The notes under the pieces are model-generated. The model saw nothing but the letters and a program-made list of their open reading frames with translations. It had not been told where the DNA came from and made no database searches. Shown piece by piece: positions 8,007 to 15,913 of a DNA stretch of 64,000 nucleotides. The first letter of the stretch is position 1. Every line of letters starts with the position of its first letter. Source of the DNA: Dehalogenimonas alkenigignens (lineage in GTDB: Bacteria; Chloroflexota; Dehalococcoidia; Dehalococcoidales; Dehalococcoidaceae). The stretch spans positions 1,361,684 through 1,425,683 of the forward strand of contig NZ_KQ758903.1 in the NCBI RefSeq assembly GCF_001466665.1, given 5' to 3'. The translations under genes and the position numbers were made by a program.

Positions 8007-8645
8007 TCGTTTAACATGCTGGCAGGCTGACAAGAAGGCAGCTATAGATTGGCATAAGACGGCGATGTCTTCGGTGGGCAAGTAGTGAGAAATTGAACTA
8101 TCGAACAATACTGAGCCTTCGGTCTCGAAGTCACCGTCGCCAATCCATAGTACCCAAAACATAACCACCCGAGGTAAAGCTTGGATAGACACCGCAGCGT
8201 CCCCGAAGACGGCCGGTTCGCCTCCTAAAGCCTCGGCCGAAACAAAAAGGTTCTCTGGCTTATCTCCGTATCGGGCGAGAACCGGGGCGACGGCCCGTTT
8301 GTCAAAGTTAGGGGAGTAAGCAAGGCCGCCCGGCAGTTCTTTGAATGATAACAGGTTGCCGGTAGCTGTGGTACCGTCAGCAGTCACCAGGTAGTGCAAA
8401 ATGACTAGTTTATCGGTCATGGACAAAGTCCGCTCACCTGATTCAACTGTTCGGTGTTGGAGATCAATGGCTACATCAGTACCGATGAAAGTAAGTTGCA
8501 AAGTCAGATCACCGTTTCTGATTGCTCCGGCGCTGCGGCAGACGCCATCTAAGTCCAGCTGTGATAGTCTGTCGAAAGCCAAACGGTAGGACTGATCATA
8601 TGCTCGTTCGTAACCGCCGGGAGAAGGTAGCGAGGGAACATCCAT
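8004..8645 (-). CDS. DUF3786 domain protein
   Basis: A 213-residue soluble protein without signal peptide or membrane segment. Several stretches fit the DUF3786 family: LLSFKELPGGLAYSPNFDKRAV in the middle, the GGEPAVFGDAAVSIQALPRV segment, WVLWIGDGDFETEGSVLFD and the C-terminal SHYLPTEDIAVLCQ. The family is known mainly from anaerobes; its function is not established. It begins seven bases after acsE, in the same direction, which suggests a role linked to corrinoid methyl transfer or its regulation. That link rests on position only. Confidence 0.75.
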   Translation of the reverse strand: MDVPSLPSPGGYERAYDQSYRLAFDRLSQLDLDGVCRSAGAIRNGDLTLQLTFIGTDVAIDLQHRTVESGERTLSMTDKLVILHYLVTADGTTATGNLLSFKELPGGLAYSPNFDKRAVAPVLARYGDKPENLFVSAEALGGEPAVFGDAAVSIQALPRVVMFWVLWIGDGDFETEGSVLFDSSISHYLPTEDIAVLCQSIAAFLSACQHVKR

Positions 8646-8652
8646 CCGGCGA

Positions 8653-9534
8653 CTATACCTCGAGCCAAGAGTGAGAGTAAAGCGTGCGCCCGGTAAGGAC
8701 TTTCACTGTCTTGACATAATCCTGCTGCCATTTAGCTAAATAAGACAAGTTGAAAACTTCACCATCTAATGTTCTATGAACGAGATCGACAATATCCGGC
8801 CGTCGGCCTCGAGCGATGTCGAGAAGTTCCTTATCGAAGGAATCGACGATGGCAGCATAGAGGCCACGGCGCATCAGCATTACCAAGTAGGTGCGGTTAA
8901 GGATCGACCGCAGAGGTGTCGGCGTGCCGTTTGAGATATTAGACAGGCCGACGACTGATTTGCAACCGGGGCAGATCTCTGGCAATACGGCCAGAAATTC
9001 TGTACAGGTGTTAATTTGCGCGATATCCCCGGAGATAGGTGTGACAATAGGGTCGATCCAAATATCTTCGTTGGGTATGCCATGTTCGTTAGCTTTGTAA
9101 ACGAGATCGACGGCCAGCAAGCAGCGCTCATCGACATCCCGCGGCATACCCTCAATACCCCAGAGCAGGCCGATCATTTCGGCGCTGTATTGTTTGACTA
9201 ATGGCAAAAGCGTTTTTAGGCGCTCAGGCTGAAGCGACACTGAGTTGACCAAGGCGCGCTGGCGACACAATCTGAGTCCTTCTTCGATAGCAATTGAATT
9301 AGTGGTGTCTAACGACAACGGCAGGCAGGAAACCTCCTGAACGATGTTTACCAGCCATGACATCAGCTCGACTCCGGTCTTTTTGGCCGGACCGATATTC
9401 AAGTCGAGCATATCCATCCCGGCTCTGGTCTCGAAAGCGACTAATGACTCTATGGGCTCTTTTCGACGCTCTTTTAACGCCGGCCCGATGGTCTGCGACA
9501 TGACATTGATATTCTCGCCGATGAGAATTACCAT
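8653..9534 (-). CDS. acsE: Methyltetrahydrofolate:corrinoid/iron-sulfur protein methyltransferase
   Basis: A 293-residue TIM-barrel enzyme of the pterin-binding family. It moves the methyl group between 5-methyl-THF and the cobalt of the corrinoid iron-sulfur protein (AcsCD). Family features are the N-terminal ILIGENINVM, DMLDLNIGPAKK, LPLSLDTTNS, WIDPIVTPIS and VVGLSNISNGTP. The frame runs 56 codons further upstream, but that part lies inside acsC; the ATG at 9534, with AAGGGA upstream and 10 bases after the acsC stop, is the sensible start. It is one of four acs genes in a row. The reaction is reversible, and without a visible metF or CODH gene the direction may be acetyl-CoA to methyl-THF, as argued for Dehalococcoides. 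Confidence 0.95.
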   Translation of the reverse strand: MVILIGENINVMSQTIGPALKERRKEPIESLVAFETRAGMDMLDLNIGPAKKTGVELMSWLVNIVQEVSCLPLSLDTTNSIAIEEGLRLCRQRALVNSVSLQPERLKTLLPLVKQYSAEMIGLLWGIEGMPRDVDERCLLAVDLVYKANEHGIPNEDIWIDPIVTPISGDIAQINTCTEFLAVLPEICPGCKSVVGLSNISNGTPTPLRSILNRTYLVMLMRRGLYAAIVDSFDKELLDIARGRRPDIVDLVHRTLDGEVFNLSYLAKWQQDYVKTVKVLTGRTLYSHSWLEV

Positions 9535-9544
9535 CGCCGATCCC

Positions 9545-10894
9545 TTAGCTCTTCCAATTGGTCTTGAGATAAGACAGCAGATGGGCGGCTTCCCTGGGAC
9601 CGACCATGATCTCCCAGCCGGGAAGTTCCTCTTCCAAACCACCGCTCTCCATTGCGATGTACCCAGGGATGATGATCTTTCGGTGTTTGACTTTGGCGGC
9701 AATCCCTGATTTTTTGATGAAACCGGCGATGTTGTCGGCGCCGAATTTGCCCGCCGCCCAAGCGGTCATAACCGATAACCCCTCGGTGTCTTTAATCAAC
9801 AAATGGGCTGGGACTCGAGTGTTTTCAATCTCACCCGAGACAATGAAATAGGTCAGCGAGAAATTGCAGGTGACGGCTACCGGTGAATTCTCGTCCGGCC
9901 CGTTGATTTCGTAGATCCCTTCAGCGGTGGTTTGCGGCCGCTGGGGATCAGCGTAAAGGTTCATCCGAGCGACCATAAGGGGGAACAAAGTTTCGCCCTT
10001 GAAATCAGACAGAACGATGATACCAGCGTATTTGGCGACCATGACCGAAGCTATCAGCGCCTCTTTGAGCGGGTCATCGGTCATCTCACACGGGAAAGCG
10101 ATGGCAGGATAGCCCAGCAAACGAAATTTCTTCATCAACGCCAGACGTCGGATAGCCACCTGATCGGCCAGGGCTTGTTTAAGGTTTCTTGCGCCTGAAT
10201 CCAGAATGATATCCCTGACGCCCAATTTGACCAGCCGGTCGGTCAATTCCGCTAGGCCGTCAAAGTCGTTGCTCCGCGCCACAACCGGCAATGCCATGTC
10301 AATGGCGATCGGAGCGACTAAATCGAAGTTGGCGGCTGTAACGGCACACAAAACCGGCTTGCGTTCAGCACAGGCTTCGGCCGCGGCAAGGCAGCCGTCT
10401 ACATCCTCACACTGTAATATGATGCCGGCATCGGACTCGGTCCGAGCGCGCCGGGCAAGTGCGGCATAGGTCTCCGGGTTGCCTGATTGGTATTTTAAGA
10501 CCACCAGTTCTGGTCGTAGAGTAGCGCCAACCCGATTGAAGACATACTCCTCCAAACTTTTCAGCCGACGCCCGATCTCGATATCGGACATGGTATCGCT
10601 TATAACCACGGCCAGTCCCGGAGGGTTTTCGAATCGCTTCTCATGGCGGTAAAGTACCGTCTCGCCCCCGATCTTCAGTGGTTTGCCGCCGGTGGCGATA
10701 GAGATTGGCCGGATGGGCGGCGCCGAAGCCTCTTCCAGCTTACCCTTGGATTCGGCGCTGACGAAGGGGCAGGCGGCAAGTTCAGCCTTGCCAGCCGCCA
10801 GACTCATGGCGAAAGCCAGACAGGTAGGCACGCCGCACTTACCGCAATTGGTTTTGGGTAGATACTTAAATATCTCGATACCGGACAAGGCCAT
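9545..10894 (-). CDS. acsC: Corrinoid/iron-sulfur protein large (gamma) subunit
   Basis: A 449-residue subunit that carries the 4Fe-4S cluster and holds the cobamide together with AcsD. The N-terminal cluster motif has Cys17, Cys20, Cys25 and Cys42 (TNCGKCGVPTC followed by AACPF), as in the family. A TIM-barrel region follows (VVISDTMSD, GIILQCEDVDGCL), and the C-terminal B12-binding part ends with LSYLKTNWKS. AAAGGAG precedes the ATG. It follows acsB by 16 bases and precedes acsE by 10. The methyl group passes via its cobalt between methyl-THF and the A-cluster of AcsB. Confidence 0.96.
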   Translation of the reverse strand: MALSGIEIFKYLPKTNCGKCGVPTCLAFAMSLAAGKAELAACPFVSAESKGKLEEASAPPIRPISIATGGKPLKIGGETVLYRHEKRFENPPGLAVVISDTMSDIEIGRRLKSLEEYVFNRVGATLRPELVVLKYQSGNPETYAALARRARTESDAGIILQCEDVDGCLAAAEACAERKPVLCAVTAANFDLVAPIAIDMALPVVARSNDFDGLAELTDRLVKLGVRDIILDSGARNLKQALADQVAIRRLALMKKFRLLGYPAIAFPCEMTDDPLKEALIASVMVAKYAGIIVLSDFKGETLFPLMVARMNLYADPQRPQTTAEGIYEINGPDENSPVAVTCNFSLTYFIVSGEIENTRVPAHLLIKDTEGLSVMTAWAAGKFGADNIAGFIKKSGIAAKVKHRKIIIPGYIAMESGGLEEELPGWEIMVGPREAAHLLSYLKTNWKS

Positions 10895-10910
10895 CAGGTG
10901 TCTCCTTTGG

Positions 10911-13094
10911 TTATATCAAGGGTTCAAGTGACAGGGCCGGGTGGTTCTTTGCGGTCAAGAACGGCAGGATTTCTTCTTCGGTAGTGCCGACTGTTTCGTC
11001 AGCGATGCGATCGAGGAGGTCCGGAATGCCAATCTCTTCCGCCCTTTCGTTGAAGAGTTCGGCGATTTCCTCTTTCAACGACCGGGGCATCCATACAAGC
11101 CGTTTGATGCCGCCTTCAGCGGCTAAATATTTACGCTGGGTAATATTGTATTTGGAATGCCCGACGAAGCCAGGAGTGGTGACGCCGCCGCCGATAGTAC
11201 CGGCCAAGGTTGTAAATTTCATGCCGCAGGGCGTCATGTCGTTGAACTCCCGGTTGACGGTCATCACCCCATTGCACATCGGCAGAATAGAAGAAATACA
11301 TTCCATACAGCCGCATGCGGTCATAGGGTCAGAGATGATTGAGTAGAAATTATAATGGTCAATCTTACCGCGCGATGCCTTGAACACATATTCGTTGACA
11401 CCCTTCCATTGGCCGAGCCGGGCGTCGATAGTCTGGCCTTTTGGCACAGGTTGATTTGGGCCGGTTGGAGCTATGTCGAACGAGGCTTTGCAGTCCATCC
11501 AATTATAGGAGCCACACAATCCGGTGCGCTCCGGGCTGATAACGCAGACGTGTGACGGGGCGAAGGACTGGCATAACAGACAAGAGTAGAAAGTATCGGT
11601 TGTTTCATCGGTCATGCCCTCGATGCGAGCATCGCGCGCAGCATAGATCTCCCTAGCCTTGGCGGCTACAGCCGACACATCGTCTTTATTGGTGTATATC
11701 TTGACCTGGACTTTATCGAATATGCGGCCAAAGTCCTGGTGCAGTTTCGCGTGGAGCAACTTGCCTATGTGGGCCAATCGGAAGCCTTTCTCTACGGCTG
11801 CTTTACTGACGCGTAGCCAGGCGATGTCACGCTGGCCAAGGTGCATCACCCCCTGGGCGTAGTTTATAAGATGGTGTATCTGGCGTTCGAGAATAGGTTC
11901 GTAGTCTTCTTGCATCTGCCGTCCGGCCACCTCAATTACGATAGCTAAGGGCAGCCTGCTGCCGGCCGGGACATCAGTTATTTCTGGGCCAATAACTTCC
12001 ACAAAACCGTCAATGACTTCATCTATCGGTTTAGAAGTGACCCATTCCACCATTGATGTCCGGCCCCCACCGCACTCCAGATATACGCCTTCTCCCCTGA
12101 CTCGTTCGCCCTCGAAAGCCGGCCCATAGGCCACCGGCACAGGAACCTGCGTGACGACAACTTTAACGCCGCGAACGTCGGCAGCACGAGCCACGATAGT
12201 GTCATGCCGAACTCCAGAAATTATGCTGGGCAGAATCTCAGGTATCGGTGTGTCGGCGATAATTGGAAAACCAAAGTTAAGTGCGCCAGCGGCAGTGGCG
12301 TACCATTCGTCGCTAACGTCACCGAGGGCAATGACAAATGCCGCAACCCGGTTCCTGCAATACTCAAACAATTTGCGGTAATCACCGGGAGCAACACCAC
12401 CAAACGAGAGAGCAACACGGACGGCGAAGCCAATGGCAAATATTGTCGCGGATACCTCCGGACCAAATGGTACCAGCCGGGTCGACCAGCCGATCTGCGT
12501 ACCAGCGCTGACCAGTTGCTCAGACAAACATCGGCCATCATTTGAGGCACTCATGAAAGAGTAGAAATTGCGTTGTTGCAAATCTGCGGCGATGGAAGCA
12601 GCGATTTTTTCATCAGGCGCCGAGCCGAGAATAGCGGCGAAACCCGGAACACTTCCATCCACGAACTCTACGCCGCGTTTTCGGAGGATAACATCATCAG
12701 CAGCGCCAAGCCAGAGCGTGTCGTGTGTCGGATCTTCGCTTTGTGTATAAATATGAGGTGTCTCCAAATACCGGATAGCTTCAATCAATTCTTCGGCGAA
12801 CAATGCCGCCAGTCCGGCGTCAAGAGTCGGGCCAAGATACGCCAACGGGTTATTTCCCCCTGCCTTAGGCGGCAATAAGGCTCGACTGCGAATAAGGACT
12901 GTCTCCATGTCAGCGAGGGTCTCGACTTTTAGTCCCGTGGCAGCGTAGATAACCGGTAGAAAATAGGCGGTGTTGGGGAAACCGACTTGTCTAACAGCCC
13001 CCCAACGCTTTTTCGCATGTTGCCAGGCGTTTTCGGCGTCTTCAACAAGCTTGTAAGCCCCGCGGATGACGGCAAGATATATTATCTTCGACAT
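10911..13094 (-). CDS. acsB: Acetyl-CoA synthase (CODH/ACS alpha subunit)
   Basis: A 727-residue full-length acetyl-CoA synthase that joins methyl, CO and CoA, or cleaves acetyl-CoA, at a nickel-iron A-cluster. All six cluster ligands are visible: Cys505, Cys508, Cys517 and Cys527 in SCLLCQSFAPSHVC...GLCG, and Cys594 and Cys596 in ACGCMECI. This is one residue off the numbering of the Moorella enzyme. The N-terminal domain that docks CO dehydrogenase in Moorella is present (residues 1 to about 310), although no CO dehydrogenase gene is found here. The ribosome binding site is weak (GGAATAG), so translation may be coupled to acsD, 24 bases upstream. Confidence 0.97.
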   Translation of the reverse strand: MSKIIYLAVIRGAYKLVEDAENAWQHAKKRWGAVRQVGFPNTAYFLPVIYAATGLKVETLADMETVLIRSRALLPPKAGGNNPLAYLGPTLDAGLAALFAEELIEAIRYLETPHIYTQSEDPTHDTLWLGAADDVILRKRGVEFVDGSVPGFAAILGSAPDEKIAASIAADLQQRNFYSFMSASNDGRCLSEQLVSAGTQIGWSTRLVPFGPEVSATIFAIGFAVRVALSFGGVAPGDYRKLFEYCRNRVAAFVIALGDVSDEWYATAAGALNFGFPIIADTPIPEILPSIISGVRHDTIVARAADVRGVKVVVTQVPVPVAYGPAFEGERVRGEGVYLECGGGRTSMVEWVTSKPIDEVIDGFVEVIGPEITDVPAGSRLPLAIVIEVAGRQMQEDYEPILERQIHHLINYAQGVMHLGQRDIAWLRVSKAAVEKGFRLAHIGKLLHAKLHQDFGRIFDKVQVKIYTNKDDVSAVAAKAREIYAARDARIEGMTDETTDTFYSCLLCQSFAPSHVCVISPERTGLCGSYNWMDCKASFDIAPTGPNQPVPKGQTIDARLGQWKGVNEYVFKASRGKIDHYNFYSIISDPMTACGCMECISSILPMCNGVMTVNREFNDMTPCGMKFTTLAGTIGGGVTTPGFVGHSKYNITQRKYLAAEGGIKRLVWMPRSLKEEIAELFNERAEEIGIPDLLDRIADETVGTTEEEILPFLTAKNHPALSLEPLI

Positions 13095-13118
13095 GTGGCT
13101 GTTCTATTCCAATTCCAG

Positions 13119-14063
13119 TTAGATACTGAGGTCACTTATCAATTCCTTGATCAGCTTGATGGCTTCCGGATGGCGCATGATCAAAATATCGGCCCCGGCT
13201 AGCAGCAGGATGGTAGCACTCATTGCTTCCAGGGTGATGCCGCGCCTGCTCGGGTCACCCAAGCGCGGATCCTCCGTTTCTGAGACTTTAGCTTCTTTAG
13301 ATTTCCATGTCTCGCGAGCGATGTTGCAGATTAGGGGGAACTGCAGCTTGTCGTCCTGCTGAGTAAGCGCTGCCATGCGGATACGCTCCATCACAGAATA
13401 GGCATATTCGATTCCATAGCCGATTGCACTGACCGTGGGGTCCATGATCATGTTACCGGGATTGACCCCCAGGTTGCCCATCAGAATATTGAGTTGCTTG
13501 GCCAGGTTGATATCTATCGGGCTCGAAGCGATAACGGTGTGCCCGTAAGCCATCGCCGCGGCGCTTATCTTCTTGTAGTCACCTTCTTCGACTGGCCCAA
13601 GGACTAAGCGGCGGTTCTGGGTCGTTTCGGCTACTACCCTCAGCACTTCGGTGTCTTTATCATGGTTGGCGGTGCCCCAGACGATCAACGGCACATCGAC
13701 GGCAGCGGCGACTTTTTGGACCACCCGAGCAGCTTCCTCACTGCTGCGGTTACTGCCGTTGGGATCGGTGCTCTCGAGTTGAAGGCAGATCATTTCTGCG
13801 CCGTAGACTTCAACGCATTTCCCTGCCCATGCCACTGGATCGTCCAGTACATCAGCAAATGGGAAGACCGCCGCTTCAGGCCAATCAACAGGGCGTTCAT
13901 CGTAAACTTCCATAGCGATTCTGGGGTGGTTAGGCATGGCTCCTTCGAAGGTGTAAAAGGGGAAGCAGGTTTCACCCCCGACGGTAACGGTATTGTCGCT
14001 CCCTCCCAACGATACAGAGCGAATGCTGCCAGTGTAATTGAGCTTTGGGATTTCGACGGCCAT
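13119..14063 (-). CDS. acsD: Corrinoid/iron-sulfur protein small (delta) subunit
   Basis: A 314-residue TIM-barrel partner of AcsC. Typical segments are VTVGGETCFPFYTFEG, MICLQLESTDPNG, PLIVWGTANHDKD, VIASSPIDINLAKQLN and the late DPRLGDPSRRGITLEAM. It lacks iron-sulfur cysteines, as expected, because the cluster sits in AcsC. It is the first of the compact acsD-acsB-acsC-acsE run and is separated from folD by 186 bases, in which I found no convincing promoter or terminator. Confidence 0.95.
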   Translation of the reverse strand: MAVEIPKLNYTGSIRSVSLGGSDNTVTVGGETCFPFYTFEGAMPNHPRIAMEVYDERPVDWPEAAVFPFADVLDDPVAWAGKCVEVYGAEMICLQLESTDPNGSNRSSEEAARVVQKVAAAVDVPLIVWGTANHDKDTEVLRVVAETTQNRRLVLGPVEEGDYKKISAAAMAYGHTVIASSPIDINLAKQLNILMGNLGVNPGNMIMDPTVSAIGYGIEYAYSVMERIRMAALTQQDDKLQFPLICNIARETWKSKEAKVSETEDPRLGDPSRRGITLEAMSATILLLAGADILIMRHPEAIKLIKELISDLSI

Positions 14064-14249
14064 GTTACCTCGCTTGTATTCCAGTACAGTATTTGCGGAG
14101 TCTTAAGGGTTGCCTCGGATAGACAACTGAAGTATTAGATTCCGGTACCAGCTTAAACAGAGTACGTACTCGCAGGCGGTAAATACCAACTGTCAAATAC
14201 AGTTCGAAGCCGAGCCCGCTTGATCTGCCATCAACATTAAGCCGCGCTG

Positions 14250-15137
14250 CTACGAAATTCCGTGGGCTAGCTTGGCCGCCTTTACCGTATTGGCCATCAG
14301 CATAACGATAGTCATCGGTCCGACACCGCCCGGAACCGGGGTAATGGCGCCTGCTACAGCCTTAACATTATCAAAATCGACATCGCCGCACAAGATACGC
14401 TTCCCCTCAGCCGTTTTGCCAATTTCGTTGGTGCCGACATCGATAACCGTGGCACCCGGTTTAACCATATCGGCGGTAATGAAACGCGGTTGGCCGATGG
14501 CGGCGATGAGAATGTCAGCGCGACGGGTGTGGGCGGCGATATCGCGGGTGGCGGAGTGGCAGATAGTTACAGTGGCATTAGCTCCTTGTGCCTTTTGCAT
14601 TAGTATATTTGCCACCGGCTTGCCGACAATGTTTGAGCGGCCGACGATAACCACCTCGGAGCCGGATGTTTTAATACCGCTGCGTAAAAGTAATTGTTGG
14701 ATGCCGGCCGGAGTGCAGGACAGGAAAGTAGGCTGCCCGATAACCATGCGGCCGACGCTGACAGGATGAAAACCATCGACGTCCTTTTCTGGACTTATGG
14801 CTACCAGCACCTTGCTCTCATCGATATGTTCCGGTAAGGGCACCTGGACCAGAATACCGCTGATGCGGTGGTCGCAATTCAAAGTATCAACCAACGCCAG
14901 CAAATCAGACTCCAAGGTCGATCCCGGCAATGGATGGTTTAGTGAAAATATTCCGAGCGCCTGGCATGCCTTAACCTTCGAATTGACGTAAGATTGAGAC
15001 GCCGGGTCTTCGCCTACAATGATAGTAGCCAGTCCCGGCACGATCCCATGTCGCTCTTTCAACTCGGCGATCTCTGTTTTCAGTTCTTCGCGTATTCGAC
15101 CGGCGATAGCGGCGCCGCTGATGATTCTAGCTGTCAT
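14250..15137 (-). CDS. folD: Methylenetetrahydrofolate dehydrogenase / methenyltetrahydrofolate cyclohydrolase
   Basis: A 295-residue cytoplasmic bifunctional enzyme that interconverts methylene-, methenyl- and formyl-THF. It has the active-site segment SQSYVNSKVKACQALGI with the catalytic lysine, LVQVPLPEHID, the nucleotide-binding loop GRSNIVGKPVANIL and the C-terminal TPVPGGVGPMT. The frame is open 36 codons further upstream inside the cooC-like gene; the ATG at 15137, overlapping that gene's stop by four bases and with CGGAGA upstream, is the true start. Together with Fhs it forms the folate part of the pathway. Confidence 0.96.
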   Translation of the reverse strand: MTARIISGAAIAGRIREELKTEIAELKERHGIVPGLATIIVGEDPASQSYVNSKVKACQALGIFSLNHPLPGSTLESDLLALVDTLNCDHRISGILVQVPLPEHIDESKVLVAISPEKDVDGFHPVSVGRMVIGQPTFLSCTPAGIQQLLLRSGIKTSGSEVVIVGRSNIVGKPVANILMQKAQGANATVTICHSATRDIAAHTRRADILIAAIGQPRFITADMVKPGATVIDVGTNEIGKTAEGKRILCGDVDFDNVKAVAGAITPVPGGVGPMTIVMLMANTVKAAKLAHGIS

Positions 15138-15913
15138 GCCTTTTCTCCGGTAAAACGATTTGAACCGATCTTTCTCATGAGCCCATTGACCGCAGCGACA
15201 GCAGGGGAATCGTCCGGCATTTCCAGTAGGGAACGACGATGCCAATCGAACTCCACCACCATGCGGTCCTCGGGAATAGCGGCGTCAACCCCGATCCCAA
15301 GCCTGTCGATTTCTGCGGCCACCAAAGGATCGACCACGGCAGGGCACTGATTCAATATCACCCATTTCCGTTTTACGTTAAGCTTGAGTTCATCGACCAA
15401 GCTGATGATGGTACCGACAGTGCGTATTCCTTTGATAGAATGGTTAGACATTAGAATCAATTCGTCCACACATTCTGTCGTTCCACGGCTTAGATGCTCT
15501 AACCCGGCTTCATTGTCCATGACAAGGTGACTGTAGTTGGGCAAGAGTTGGTCAATAAAGTTCTTAAGAACGTTATTTGGGAAGCAATAGCAGCCTGCAC
15601 CCTCGCCGCGGCCCATTGTGATTAGATCGACACACCTGCTCTCAACGATGGTTTCGTTGAGTCTGATGCTGAGAGAAGCCTCTTTAGATAGCCCGGGTGG
15701 TATCAACAGCTTGTTCTCGTTAAAACCGGCAAGTACCTGGCCGACCGTTTTTCCGACTTCTAAACCGAGTCCCAAGCCCAGGTTGGCTGCAGGGTCGGCG
15801 TCTACCGCCAGCACCGGAGCACCGCCGTGCCGCACCAGGTAGCGAATAATAAGGCAGGCAACCGAGGTTTTTCCCGTGCCGCCTTTGCCCGCCATGGCAA
15901 TCGAGACCGTCAT
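15134..15913 (-). CDS. CooC/AcsF-type nickel-insertion ATPase
   Basis: A 259-residue ParA/MinD-like ATPase. The deviant Walker A motif GKGGTGKT is at residues 9-16, the switch region has VDADPAANLG, and the CxC pair Cys108-Cys110 (GAGCYC) matches the metal-binding site of CooC proteins, which dimerise around one nickel. With no CO dehydrogenase gene in sight but acsB four genes downstream, its likely client is the A-cluster of acetyl-CoA synthase, the role given to AcsF. It overlaps the neighbouring genes by four bases on both sides, so the three genes are translationally coupled. Confidence 0.9.
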   Translation of the reverse strand: MTVSIAMAGKGGTGKTSVACLIIRYLVRHGGAPVLAVDADPAANLGLGLGLEVGKTVGQVLAGFNENKLLIPPGLSKEASLSIRLNETIVESRCVDLITMGRGEGAGCYCFPNNVLKNFIDQLLPNYSHLVMDNEAGLEHLSRGTTECVDELILMSNHSIKGIRTVGTIISLVDELKLNVKRKWVILNQCPAVVDPLVAAEIDRLGIGVDAAIPEDRMVVEFDWHRRSLLEMPDDSPAVAAVNGLMRKIGSNRFTGEKA

